Below are positions 26,241 through 33,955 of a DNA stretch of 35,065 nucleotides, in pieces. Source of the stretch: Deltaproteobacteria bacterium (lineage in GTDB: Bacteria; Desulfobacterota; Desulfuromonadia; Desulfuromonadales; Geopsychrobacteraceae). Location: NCBI GenBank assembly GCA_024280335.1, contig JAJRQI010000059.1, positions 1 through 35,065 on the forward strand. The letters are read 5' to 3'. Numbering within the stretch: the stretch's first letter is position 1; every line of letters begins with the position of its first letter. The notes beneath the pieces are model-generated. The model was not told the origin of the DNA. It saw only the letters and a program-made list of their open reading frames with translations, and ran no database searches. A program made the position numbers and the translations under genes.

Positions 26241-28067
26241 ATGGTTTTCATCAAGCAGGTAGTTCCGCAATCAACTCGCAGTCGAAAAATTTCACTTCCC
26301 GCCTTGGGCCTTGTGCTGGCGGCGATTATTCTGGCCCTGATCCTCGGGGTGGTGACCTGGCGCAATCTGGATCGCGAAGAGCGCCTGATGGAAGATTTTT
26401 TGCTGGAGAAGGGTTTGACCCTCATCCGCACTTTCGAGGCGGGCACGCGCACTTCAATGATGATGAACTGGCAGGAGAGCACGCTGGCGACCCTGGTGCG
26501 GGAGACGGCACGCGCGGAATCGATCGCCTATGTTGCGATTACCGATGCTTCCGGACGCCTGCTGACGAAAGCAGGGGGCGATATCAGTGGCACCGACATC
26601 CTGCCCTTCACCCGGGTTCTTACTGTAAAAAGGCCTTTAACCCGACGGACAACCGACGCTGCCGGTCGGGCGGTGTTCGAGGTCGCCAAGGAGTTCAATC
26701 CGATTCAGGCTATGGGCACAGGGCGCGAGCGGATGATGAGGCGCTGGCAGCAATGGTGTGGCAGCGATTGTGACTCAGGAGATCAGATCGAACGACGGGT
26801 GCTTTTTGTCGGTCTGTACATGGGACAATTCGAGGCCGCCCAACAAGAAGATCTCCGTCAGAGTATACTTATGGGTGGGCTTCTGCTGATGCTGGGGTCT
26901 GCCGGATTTTATTTCATCTTTCTTTCTCAGCAGACACAAGTGGCCAGAACCACTCTGGCCAACATGGAACTTTATACACGCAACGTCATCGACAGTATGC
27001 CTGCCGGTTTGATTACTTTAGATAACCGGTATCGGATTGTTTCACTTAACGATAAGGCCGAGGCAATCTTCAGCGCGCAGGCAAAAACGGTGGTGGGAAA
27101 ATTTCTGGACGCCCTGACCGGAACGGAACAATGTGAAATTGCGCCGTTGATCCGCGCGGGTCAGGATTTTACTGACCGATCGATGGTGTGCCAACGAGAG
27201 AATGGTGAGCCTGTTCCGGTCAAGGTCAGTGCTTCGCGGTTGACCGACAAAGACGGCGAGCCGCTGGGGACGGTATTGATCATCCGTGACATGCGCGAAA
27301 TCAGGTTGATGGAAGAGGCGCTGGAACGCTCGCGGCGACACGCCGCCCTCGGGCGGATGGCGGCCGGGATTGCCCATGAAATCCGCAATCCACTGGGAAC
27401 CCTGCGCGGCTTTGCCCAGTATTTTTCCAAATTTGCCGAACTGGACCCGAATGCCGAGGAATATGTCGAGTTGATGGTCGGTGAAGTCGATCGGCTCAAT
27501 CGAACCATCTCCGCGCTGTTGCAGTTCGCCCGGCCGCGCGAGCTGAAAGCGAGCGAAATCGACTTGGGCGAACTTCTGCAGCGCACCGCCCGGCTGTTGC
27601 AGGAAGAATTGGCCGCCGGCAAGCTGGCCTTTCAGATCGACCCGCCCGCCGCGCCGGTCAGCTTCACGGCAGATTCCGACCTGCTGATCCAGCTGCTGAT
27701 CAATTTGCTGCAGAACGCTCAGGCAGCCACCGAACCTGGTGGAAAGATTCGTCTCGGCGCTGATGAGCAGGGTGAGAATGTTCACCTCTGGGTCGAGGAC
27801 AGCGGCAAGGGGATGACCCCGGAGGAGCGCTCGCGGATGTTCGATCCGTTCTACACCACGCGCAAGACCGGCACCGGGCTGGGGCTGGGGCTGGCGACAG
27901 TCCAGCAGATTGTCGAGCAGCACGGCGGCCGTATCGAGGTGGAGACGCTAGTCGCGCAGGGCACCCGGATTGAAGTTGTTCTGCCCCGTGAAGCGAGGCA
28001 GGCCAGAGACATGTCAAACCCTGTCGAGCGGGACTCCCTGCCGAATTCACGAGGGGATGGAATATGA
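26241..28067 (+). CDS. ZraS-like membrane sensor histidine kinase
   Basis: The 608-residue kinase (ATG 26241 with AAGAAG upstream; a TTG at 26235 is less likely) has TM1 at about residues 18-40. A periplasmic loop of about 170 residues contains a CGSDC pair, and TM2 (LMGGLLLMLGSAGFYFIFLS) follows. Next come a PAS domain (VIDSMPAGLITLDNRYRIVS), HisKA with His379 in IAHEIRNPLGTLRGF, and HATPase_c (NLLQNAQAATEPGG, EDSGKGM, GTGLGLGLATVQQIV). The order matches ZraS/AtoS-type kinases paired with NtrC-family regulators. E. coli ZraS senses periplasmic zinc and envelope stress, and ZraP is the auxiliary repressor. Here a ZraP-like gene lies 5 kb downstream. The stop overlaps the regulator start by ATGA, so the pair is translationally coupled. 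Confidence 0.85.
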   Translation: MVFIKQVVPQSTRSRKISLPALGLVLAAIILALILGVVTWRNLDREERLMEDFLLEKGLTLIRTFEAGTRTSMMMNWQESTLATLVRETARAESIAYVAITDASGRLLTKAGGDISGTDILPFTRVLTVKRPLTRRTTDAAGRAVFEVAKEFNPIQAMGTGRERMMRRWQQWCGSDCDSGDQIERRVLFVGLYMGQFEAAQQEDLRQSILMGGLLLMLGSAGFYFIFLSQQTQVARTTLANMELYTRNVIDSMPAGLITLDNRYRIVSLNDKAEAIFSAQAKTVVGKFLDALTGTEQCEIAPLIRAGQDFTDRSMVCQRENGEPVPVKVSASRLTDKDGEPLGTVLIIRDMREIRLMEEALERSRRHAALGRMAAGIAHEIRNPLGTLRGFAQYFSKFAELDPNAEEYVELMVGEVDRLNRTISALLQFARPRELKASEIDLGELLQRTARLLQEELAAGKLAFQIDPPAAPVSFTADSDLLIQLLINLLQNAQAATEPGGKIRLGADEQGENVHLWVEDSGKGMTPEERSRMFDPFYTTRKTGTGLGLGLATVQQIVEQHGGRIEVETLVAQGTRIEVVLPREARQARDMSNPVERDSLPNSRGDGI

Positions 28068-29422
28068 AGCAGAAGCAAGCGGTTATCCTGGTGGTCGATG
28101 ACGACACCGCCCACCGCACCATGCTCAAAGCCCACCTGGGCGGTGACGGCTACGAGATTGTTGAAGCCGACGACGGTGATATCGCCATCCATCTGGCCCG
28201 GGAACGGCAGATCGACCTGGTGTTGCTCGATCTGAAGATGCAGCGGGTCGGGGGGATCGAGGCGCTGGAGGCGATCCACGAAGTCAAACCGGATCTGCCG
28301 GTGATCATTATCACCGCCTTCTCTTCGGTGGAAAAGGCCGTGGAAGCGATGCAGAAAGGCGCCTTCGACTACGTCACCAAGCCGGTCGATGCCGCCGAGC
28401 TGGCCCTGAAGGTGAAACGAGCGCTGAACTTTGATTCCCTGCAGCAGGAGAATGCCGCGCTGAAGGAGCGGCTCGGCGAAAAGTTCGACTTCGGTAAGAT
28501 CATCGGCAGCAGCCGACCGATGCGCGAGATGTTCGAAACCCTGGCGCTAGTCGCACCCTCCGATGCCAGCGTGTTGATCGCCGGTGAATCGGGGACCGGC
28601 AAGGAACTGGTCGCCAACGCCGTGCACCAGAACAGCCGTCGTGCCAGAGAGCCTTTTGTCAAGGTCAACTGCGCGGCGCTGCACGAAAATCTGCTCGAAA
28701 GCGAACTGTTCGGCCATGAAAAGGGCGCCTTTACCGGTGCCGCCGAGCAGCGCAAAGGTCGCTTCGAACTGGCGCACAAGGGGACGCTGTTTCTCGATGA
28801 GATCGGTGACATGAGCCTGACCACCCAGGCCAAGATTCTGCGCGTGCTGCAGGAGGGTGAATTCGAACGGCTCGGCGGCAGCAAGACGGTCAAGGTCGAT
28901 GTGCGGCTGCTCGCCGCCACCCACAAGGATCTGCCGCGGCTGGTCGAAACGGGCGGCTTTCGCCAAGACCTCTTCTTTCGCCTCAGCGTCGTCCCCCTGG
29001 AGCTGCCGCCCCTGCGCGATCGAACCGAGGACATCCCGCAGCTGGCCGGACATTTTCTGGAACAGTACAGCCGTAAAAACCGCAAGGATATTCGCGGCAT
29101 CCACCCAGATGCCCTGGACGCCCTGCTGGCTTACGCCTGGCCGGGCAATATTCGCGAACTGGAGAACAGCCTGGAGCGAGCGGTGATCCTCTGTCTCGGT
29201 GAACAGATCAGCCTGCAGGAGCTGCCCGGCGCGGTCCGCCAGGCAGGGCAAAGCAGCGAACGACCCTTTGCCCTGCGACCCGGTCACAGCCTCAAGCAGA
29301 TGGAAAAGGATCTGATTCGCGCCACCCTCGCTCAGACGGAGGGCAACCGCACCCGCGCCGCCGAAATTCTCGGCATCAGCCGCCAGACCCTGCAGAACAA
29401 ACTCAGAGAGTACGGCCCCTGA
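28064..29422 (+). CDS. ZraR-like NtrC-family sigma-54 response regulator
   Basis: The 452-residue protein has a receiver domain (acidic DDD at 12-14, phospho-acceptor Asp56 in LLDLKMQ, Thr84 and Lys107). A sigma-54 AAA+ domain follows, with Walker A GESGTGKE near 174-181, GAFTGA at 221-226 for contact with sigma-54, Walker B LFLDEIGD, and the arginine-finger segment FRQDLFFRL. A C-terminal Fis HTH (AAEILGISRQTLQNKLREYG) completes it. It activates sigma-54 promoters once phosphorylated by the adjacent kinase. A good -24/-12 element in this window lies at 32832-32845 before the ZraP-like cluster and is its most likely target. The gene ends 3 bp from the convergent cytochrome gene. Confidence 0.9.
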   Translation: MKQKQAVILVVDDDTAHRTMLKAHLGGDGYEIVEADDGDIAIHLARERQIDLVLLDLKMQRVGGIEALEAIHEVKPDLPVIIITAFSSVEKAVEAMQKGAFDYVTKPVDAAELALKVKRALNFDSLQQENAALKERLGEKFDFGKIIGSSRPMREMFETLALVAPSDASVLIAGESGTGKELVANAVHQNSRRAREPFVKVNCAALHENLLESELFGHEKGAFTGAAEQRKGRFELAHKGTLFLDEIGDMSLTTQAKILRVLQEGEFERLGGSKTVKVDVRLLAATHKDLPRLVETGGFRQDLFFRLSVVPLELPPLRDRTEDIPQLAGHFLEQYSRKNRKDIRGIHPDALDALLAYAWPGNIRELENSLERAVILCLGEQISLQELPGAVRQAGQSSERPFALRPGHSLKQMEKDLIRATLAQTEGNRTRAAEILGISRQTLQNKLREYGP

Positions 29423-29425
29423 TCG

Positions 29426-29851
29426 CTACAGGCCAGCCCGATACAGCCACTTCGAATAGATCAGATCCCCCCAGAGATCCTGGAACGCTGCGATAATCGC
29501 CAGACGTTGCGGCTTGGTCGTGACCTCGGCAAAACCGGGCATAGTCGCACCGGGGTGGGTTCCGCCTTGGGCCAGGGTTTTCTCCAGCGAACTCAAAGTG
29601 TGGTGCCACGAATGCCCGGAACCGTTCAACGGCTGCGGCGGGTAGCTGCCATCAGCTTTCGGCCGGTCCCAATCGCTTCCACCCTGCCCCTGATCGCCAT
29701 GACATCCGGCACAATGGCTGGCGAACAGCAGCTTGCCGTCCGCAACCTGTTGCGGCGTGTACCAGCGCTCCGAGGTCGGCTGCGGTGGTGCACAGCCCCA
29801 GATCCCGACGATAACCAACAGTAAAACCACAGCGAGCATCCCTTTTTTCAT
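29426..29851 (-). CDS. Monohaem c-type cytochrome lipoprotein
   Basis: A lipoprotein signal peptide (LAVVLLLVIVGIWGC) precedes a class I cytochrome c domain of about 115 residues. The single haem-binding motif CAGCH lies in GKLLFASHCAGCHGDQGQGG, and the likely axial methionine is in GATMPGF. The protein should be anchored on the periplasmic face of the inner or outer membrane and carry out electron transfer. It is last in the leftward ABC/CadC-like operon, 82 bp after the repressor gene, with a GGGAG ribosome binding site. Its connection to metal efflux is unknown; it could have its own promoter in the 82-bp gap. Confidence 0.87.
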   Translation of the reverse strand: MKKGMLAVVLLLVIVGIWGCAPPQPTSERWYTPQQVADGKLLFASHCAGCHGDQGQGGSDWDRPKADGSYPPQPLNGSGHSWHHTLSSLEKTLAQGGTHPGATMPGFAEVTTKPQRLAIIAAFQDLWGDLIYSKWLYRAGL

Positions 29852-29933
29852 CTTGCCACATCTCCCTTCATCAATATCATTGTCTGGCGATTGCCATCGA
29901 ATTATAACAACTGTCCTGCTGAAAAATCAGAGA

Positions 29934-30311
29934 CTATGTTTCGATAAACGTCACATCCCCCTGAATCGCTTCAAACAGGCGCGGCTTGGCCAGGGAATAG
30001 TAGGACATGCGGCCGTCGTTGCGATGGTTGAGAAGCCCCTGTTGCCGCAGCTGTTTCAGCTGCTGACTGGTCGCCGGCATGGAGAGGCCGAGAATGTGGG
30101 CCAGGTCGCAGACGCAGAGCTCGCCCTTGCCGAGGGCGAAGATGATCTTCAGCCGCACCGGACTGCCGAGGAGCTTGTAGAACTCTGCCAGACGCAGCAG
30201 ATCAGTTTCGGCGACCATCGAGTTCTGAATCTCCTGGATCAGCACTTCATTGAAGCAGCTCACCTTGCAGGGAGCCTCACTGGAATCGGGCTGCGGTTTG
30301 GTTTTCATCAT
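29934..30311 (-). CDS. CadC-like ArsR-family metal sensor repressor
   Basis: The 125-residue winged-helix protein has an N-terminal extension with Cys15 and Cys19 (APCKVSCFNEV), and ELCVCD with Cys66 and Cys68. This four-cysteine pattern is that of the alpha3N site of CadC, which senses Cd2+, Pb2+ and Zn2+ in the cadA operon. The C-terminal helix lacks the Asp/His/Glu ligands of an alpha5 site, in contrast to the other ArsR protein in this window. The start ATG overlaps the stop codon of the upstream OB-fold gene (ATGA), so it is expressed with the ABC transporter genes. It probably represses that operon until thiophilic metal binds. A start at the second Met is also possible. Confidence 0.88.
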   Translation of the reverse strand: MMKTKPQPDSSEAPCKVSCFNEVLIQEIQNSMVAETDLLRLAEFYKLLGSPVRLKIIFALGKGELCVCDLAHILGLSMPATSQQLKQLRQQGLLNHRNDGRMSYYSLAKPRLFEAIQGDVTFIET

Positions 30312-30706
30312 GGTCTCAATACCTGGATTGTTTTTGCCTGTAATTGATACCCCTCCCCGGCGTCAACCATCTCGCCGCTGATGACCACTTCACTTTTCAG
30401 CTTTGGCAACTCTCCCCCAGTATAATGCACCCGCACGAATTTTGATGCGCAATTCAGTTGCCCGCAGCTGCGATACTCACGAACGTCGATCAGCAGGAAG
30501 GTCGCAGCCTGGGCAGAACTGTCGGCCACGACACCATGTACTTTGATCTCCCCCTGATAAGCACCGGGATCGGCGAACACGCTGTTGACGTTCAGTGCGC
30601 CTTTGGGGGCCGAACTGCCGAACCAGTTCCAGGCAGCCGATGCCGAGAAGGCACCGATAAATACCAGTAAAGCGACACAAATTCCCAGGCGCAGATAATC
30701 TTTCAT
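30308..30706 (-). CDS. Secreted OB-fold protein of the ABC operon
   Basis: The 132-residue protein starts with a signal peptide or membrane anchor (LRLGICVALLVFIGAFSASA). A roughly 100-residue beta-rich domain follows with the run YQGEIKVHGVVADSS, ATFLLIDVREY, KFVRVHYTGGELP and SEVVISGEMVDAGEGYQLQAKTIQVL. This strand pattern resembles CcmE/tRNA_anti-type OB folds. A CGQLNC cysteine pair near residue 80 could bind metal or form a disulphide. The start codon overlaps the ATPase stop (ATGA) and its own stop overlaps the CadC-like start, so it is a fixed part of the operon. It may be a periplasmic partner of the permease; the molecular role is unknown. Confidence 0.7.
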   Translation of the reverse strand: MKDYLRLGICVALLVFIGAFSASAAWNWFGSSAPKGALNVNSVFADPGAYQGEIKVHGVVADSSAQAATFLLIDVREYRSCGQLNCASKFVRVHYTGGELPKLKSEVVISGEMVDAGEGYQLQAKTIQVLRP

Positions 30707-31416
30707 ACTCTCTCTCCCATCGTCAGTTGCTCTTTGATCTCTTTGCCAAGCACCAGTTGGCCATCGCGGATATAGATGATCTGTTGCGCCATTTCGGCGA
30801 CCTTTTCCGAATGGGTGACAATAACCACGGTCTTGCCCTGCGCGTTGACCTTGCCGATCTGCTCCAGCAGCTCCGCTTCCGAGCGGCTGTCGAGATTGCC
30901 ACTCGGCTCATCCATCAGCAAAATCTCCGGGTCGTTGGCCAGCGCCCTGGCGATGGCCACTCTTTGTCGCTGGCCGCCGGAGAGCTGGTTCGGCCTGGCC
31001 CGCAGTTTGTCTTCGAGGCCCACCAGCTTGAGCAGTTCGGCGGCCCGCTCTTCTTGCTCCCTTTTCGATATCCCGGCCAGCATCATCGCCACCTGAACAT
31101 TTTCCAGCGCGGTAAGAACCGGCAGCAGGTTAAAGAACTGGAAGACGAAGCCGAGCTTACGTGCCCGGATCTCGGTCAGTCGGTCGGCAGTAACAGCGGT
31201 CAGCTCGACATCATCGAGAAAAACCTTCCCCGAACTGGGGCGGTCAAGGCCGCCGATCAGATGCAGCAGGGTGCTCTTGCCGTGGCCCGATGGCCCCATG
31301 ATACAGGAGAGGCTCCCTTTGGGGATCTGCAGATCGACCTGTTGCAGGGCGACTGTACGATAACCGCTGTCATAGACCTTGGTCAGTTTTTCAGTGCGGA
31401 TAATCGGGTTATTCAT
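30703..31416 (-). CDS. ABC transporter ATP-binding protein (LolD/MacB type)
   Basis: The 237-residue ATPase has Walker A GPSGHGKST (His replaces the common Ser/Cys), the Q-loop in FVFQFFNLLP, signature LSGGQRQRVAIARAL, Walker B ILLMDEPSGNLDS, and switch histidine in VTHS. FNLLPVLTALENV is typical of the MacB/LolD/FtsE class, which powers mechanotransmission by FtsX-like permeases rather than ordinary import. It overlaps the upstream permease gene by 8 bp and the downstream OB-fold gene by 4 bp. No RND-type membrane fusion protein is encoded nearby, so it is not a complete MacAB-TolC set. Confidence 0.92.
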   Translation of the reverse strand: MNNPIIRTEKLTKVYDSGYRTVALQQVDLQIPKGSLSCIMGPSGHGKSTLLHLIGGLDRPSSGKVFLDDVELTAVTADRLTEIRARKLGFVFQFFNLLPVLTALENVQVAMMLAGISKREQEERAAELLKLVGLEDKLRARPNQLSGGQRQRVAIARALANDPEILLMDEPSGNLDSRSEAELLEQIGKVNAQGKTVVIVTHSEKVAEMAQQIIYIRDGQLVLGKEIKEQLTMGERV

Positions 31417-32566
31417 AGCTGATCGCCTCCACCGGGCTGAGTTTGCAGGCCTGGCGGGCCGGATAGACTCCGGCCAGCGCCGAGACCAGCACTGAGAAGA
31501 CCAAGGCTTTCAGGGTAATCCCGGCATTGAAGAGCTGCACGCTCTGCTCGCTGCCTAAAAAGGCGGTAAATTCATTCTGACCGATATAGGGTGCGGCAAA
31601 CCAGGAGAAGACGAAACCGACCACCACCCCGACGATCCCGCCCAGCAGGCCGTAGCAGGCCGATTCGCACAGGAAGAGGGAGAAGATGGTGCGCTTTTTG
31701 GCCCCGATCGCCTGCAGGATGCCGATCTCCCGGCGGCGCTCGTAAATGGCGGTCATCATGGTGTTGACGATGCCGAAAAAGGCGGCCAGGATAGCGACCG
31801 CAGCGACCAGCTTGAGTGCGCTGCCGACACTGCCGACGATAGCCAGCACCGACTTCAGCAGCTGTTTGTCGGAGGAGACTTCAACATTGGCCACCTCCTG
31901 AATCTGCAGGATGTAGTGGTCGATGCGGGTGATGTCATCCACCTTGACCGCGATGAAAGAAACCTTGTCACCGACGGCGTAGAGTTTCTGAGCGGTGGCA
32001 AAATCCATGTAAATCGCCAGATCATCGCGGTTGCCGACCTCCTGCAAAATCCCGCTGATTGAGAACTCCTGCCCCCGAACTCTCAATAGGTCTCCGCTGG
32101 CAAGTTCGAATTGCTTGGCAATCCCGGAGCCGACCACGACATTGGCCTTATCAAGCACATAGCGTCCCTGATCGATCTGCCAATTCTTAAACTGTTTCAT
32201 TGCGGTCGGCAGAATCCCGATCAGCGGTACCGGCTGATTCTTGAGCGCGGTACGCTGTGTCAGGTAGGGAAAGGCGGTCAACCCTTCGAGCGCGGCGATT
32301 TTTTCCACATCGGCGTTGGGGATAGCCTCGGGCAGGGTCTCCCCGGTGAGGACCGAAATCTGCTCGTAAGCGCACCAGCCACGGGGGGTGACCACCAGAT
32401 TCGCGCCCAGCACATCCGCCTGCTTGCGGATCTCGGTCTCTAGGCCGCTGCCGAGCGAGAGAAGGGTCACCAGCGAAGCGATCCCCACAGCGATAGCCGA
32501 GAGGGTGAAGAAAAAGCGGCTTTTGCGGCGGGTGATATTTTTCCAGGTCAGTTTAAAGTAGTTCAA
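31409..32566 (-). CDS. MacB/FtsX-family ABC transporter permease
   Basis: The 385-residue protein has the type VII ABC layout. There is an N-terminal cytoplasmic stretch (KLTWKNITRRKSRFFFT), TM1 (LSAIAVGIASLVTLLSLGSG), and a large periplasmic MacB_PCD domain (about residues 45-240). Three TM helices follow, around AAVAILAAFFGIVNTMMTAI, YGLLGGIVGVVVGFVFSWF and TLKALVFSVLVSALAGVYPA, and the chain ends with the conserved RQACKLSPVEAISYE tail. It is the first gene of the leftward operon (permease, ATPase, OB-fold, CadC-like, then cytochrome). The presence of a thiol-type metal sensor in the operon suggests a role in metal or envelope stress, but the substrate is not visible from sequence. Confidence 0.9.
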   Translation of the reverse strand: MNYFKLTWKNITRRKSRFFFTLSAIAVGIASLVTLLSLGSGLETEIRKQADVLGANLVVTPRGWCAYEQISVLTGETLPEAIPNADVEKIAALEGLTAFPYLTQRTALKNQPVPLIGILPTAMKQFKNWQIDQGRYVLDKANVVVGSGIAKQFELASGDLLRVRGQEFSISGILQEVGNRDDLAIYMDFATAQKLYAVGDKVSFIAVKVDDITRIDHYILQIQEVANVEVSSDKQLLKSVLAIVGSVGSALKLVAAVAILAAFFGIVNTMMTAIYERRREIGILQAIGAKKRTIFSLFLCESACYGLLGGIVGVVVGFVFSWFAAPYIGQNEFTAFLGSEQSVQLFNAGITLKALVFSVLVSALAGVYPARQACKLSPVEAISYE

Positions 32567-32693
32567 GGTGTTTGCTCCTCTGCGGTTGTTTACAGCTCTT
32601 GCGGAGCCGATATCTCGCCCTAATCGCTTTCACACTTTCGAAACTAATTACATAATAAGACTCGCCATGTCAAGTGTACTGAGTCTCGGTCAC

Positions 32694-32710
32694 TGTCAAA
32701 AAATTTGACA
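32694..32710. promoter_or_regulatory. Palindrome TGTCAAAAAATTTGACA, candidate operator
   Basis: TGTCAAA and TTTGACA flank three A residues in a perfect 7-3-7 dyad. The half-sites resemble those of CadC/ArsR operators (TCAAAT-type), and the site lies 21 bp upstream of the -35 candidate of the leftward operon. It is also about 120 bp upstream of the sigma-54 promoter, a usual distance for an NtrC-family enhancer. Either assignment is inference. Confidence 0.5.
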
Positions 32711-32831
32711 ATATGGCCGAATCCGAGCTGGAAGACTGCCTATTTTTTTTCCAAACAACAGTCCGATAAAAGCCAGTACCTGGAGTAAATCCTGCTTTAT
32801 TTCACTAACTTGTGAATACTTTCAGGGTTTC

Positions 32832-32845
32832 GGCATCCTCCTTGC
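32832..32845 (+). promoter_or_regulatory. Sigma-54 (-24/-12) promoter of the ZraP-like cluster
   Basis: CGGCAT-N5-TTGCG fits the TGGCAC-N5-TTGCA consensus with the invariant GG (32832-32833) and GC (32844-32845) at the required spacing. Transcription would start near 32857, leaving a short leader with GAGGAGG just before the ATG at 32887. The ZraR-like activator is encoded 3.4 kb upstream. Confidence 0.7.
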
Positions 32846-32886
32846 GGTCCCAGTAAGGCAACAAATCACCGCATGAGGAGGTCGCT

Positions 32887-33036
32887 ATGAAAAAGATAAT
32901 TCTACTGCTGGTTGTTCTGGGCGCAGCAACCTTGATCCTGTCGGGTTGTGGCCATTGGGACTGCGGGAATGGACACAACCACGGCCAGAGCCAGACGCAC
33001 AGCCATTATTCCGGCTGCGGCCACCCGGGCTATTGA
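32887..33036 (+). CDS. Small histidine-rich lipoprotein
   Basis: The 49-residue product has a lipoprotein signal (MKKIILLLVVLGAATLILSGC) and then only 28 residues. These are rich in His, Cys and Gly: GHWDCGNGHNHGQSQTHSHY, then SGCGHPGY. Six of them are His and two more are Cys besides the lipid-bearing one, so transition-metal binding at the membrane is plausible. GAGGAGG before the ATG is a strong ribosome binding site. It is the first gene behind the sigma-54 promoter and 12 bp before the zinc-ribbon gene. I do not recognise a named family. Confidence 0.8.
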   Translation: MKKIILLLVVLGAATLILSGCGHWDCGNGHNHGQSQTHSHYSGCGHPGY

Positions 33037-33048
33037 GAGGCGACGGCG

Positions 33049-33387
33049 ATGTTTTGCGAATCTGGTTGCAGTGGTGGCTGGCTTTTCAGCGAATGGATCA
33101 TGCCGGGAGTATTGCTGCTGGTCCTGCTCGCCGGAACCGCCTGGCTCCTGAACCGGAGGACTCCGTCGACCCTGTCTGCGGCGGGGAATTGTCCCCACTG
33201 CGGCGGCCCGGTGCAACAGGCCTATTTTCGCTGCCCGCACTGCGGGGACGAACTCAAGCATAACTGTCCCGGTTGCAGCCGGGTGGTCGATCAGGCTTGG
33301 GACTTCTGCCCCTTCTGCCGAGCGGCACTGAAGACCGAAACGCAACAACCGGTCACTTCGATGACAACAGATCAATCAACCCCATAA
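33049..33387 (+). CDS. Membrane-anchored double zinc-ribbon protein
   Basis: The 112-residue protein has an N-terminal MFCESGC motif, one membrane helix (IMPGVLLLVLLAGTAWLL) and then two zinc-ribbon modules. CPHCGGPVQQAYFRCPHCG makes the first and CPGCSRVVDQAWDFCPFC the second, each with paired C-x2-C knuckles. A short Thr/Gln-rich tail follows. The orientation probably puts the ribbons in the cytoplasm. Its position between a His-rich lipoprotein and a ZraP-like gene suggests a role in the metal/envelope response. The function of such anchored ribbons is not established. Confidence 0.82.
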   Translation: MFCESGCSGGWLFSEWIMPGVLLLVLLAGTAWLLNRRTPSTLSAAGNCPHCGGPVQQAYFRCPHCGDELKHNCPGCSRVVDQAWDFCPFCRAALKTETQQPVTSMTTDQSTP

Positions 33388-33404
33388 ACCTTAAGGAGAA
33401 CCGC

Positions 33405-33908
33405 ATGAAGAACAATCGTAAACTGATTTCGGCAACCGCAGTATTGGCCATTGTGACTCTGGCAGCCCCGGCTTTTGCCTGGCTGGACGGCTGGTCGGGA
33501 GCCCGGATAAATACCGATTCAGGGGTGGAGACTGCCCTGTCTCTGACCGCCGAACAGCAGAAAAGTATCGATGCGATTCAGGGCAAGTATCAGCCGCAAC
33601 TGCAGGAGCTGCGGCAGCAGCTCAACAGCAAACTGGACGAGTTGAGCGCGGCCCGTAGCGACGACGCCACCACCGTCGGGCGTCTCAACGAACTTGAGAG
33701 TGAGCTGAACAATCTGGAACGTGGCTACTGGAGCAAGCGGGATCAGGCAAACCAGGAGATGGCCCCGATTACCGGCGCCGGATCTGCTGCCTGGTTTGCC
33801 TGCAACTACCGGGGCTGCGATCACGACAACGGTCGTCACCGGATGATGCAGGATGACTCCAAAATGAGCAGTCGCATGACCGACGGAAAGTCCGCTTGCT
33901 GCCGGTAA
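33405..33908 (+). CDS. ZraP/Spy-like periplasmic heavy-metal resistance protein
   Basis: The 167-residue protein has a Sec signal peptide (ISATAVLAIVTLAAPAFA) followed by LSLTAEQQKSIDAIQGKYQPQLQ and a long charged, helical LxxxL stretch to about residue 115. This is the LTxEQ-type helical hairpin of the ZraP/CpxP/Spy (Metal_resist) group. These are periplasmic chaperones, and ZraP binds zinc and damps ZraSR. The C-terminal tail (CNYRGCDHDNGRHRMM ... SACCR) is rich in Cys, His and Met and probably binds metal. The ATG follows AAGGAG. Together with the sigma-54 promoter and the ZraSR-like pair it suggests a complete ZraPSR-type system. Confidence 0.83.
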   Translation: MKNNRKLISATAVLAIVTLAAPAFAWLDGWSGARINTDSGVETALSLTAEQQKSIDAIQGKYQPQLQELRQQLNSKLDELSAARSDDATTVGRLNELESELNNLERGYWSKRDQANQEMAPITGAGSAAWFACNYRGCDHDNGRHRMMQDDSKMSSRMTDGKSACCR

Positions 33909-33955
33909 CGGTTTTGCTGATGGTAACCGATAACGCTGAGAATGGAGCCTTCACG

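Larger units (their letters stand above)
32567..32886. promoter_or_regulatory. 320-bp divergent regulatory region between ABC operon and ZraP-like cluster
   Basis: For the leftward operon a -35-like TTGACA (complement of 32668-32673) and -10-like TGTAAT (complement of 32647-32652) are spaced by 15 bp. Two dyads are present: AGACTC at 32658-32663 with GAGTCT at 32681-32686, and the 17-bp palindrome at 32694-32710. For the rightward cluster there is a sigma-54 element at 32832-32845. No coding sequence is supported here. Confidence 0.5.

Noticed and set aside
28369-29287. Minus-strand frames of over 240 codons opposite the ZraR-like gene
   Set aside because: They overlap a gene with complete receiver, AAA+ and HTH motifs, and are products of GC-rich third positions.
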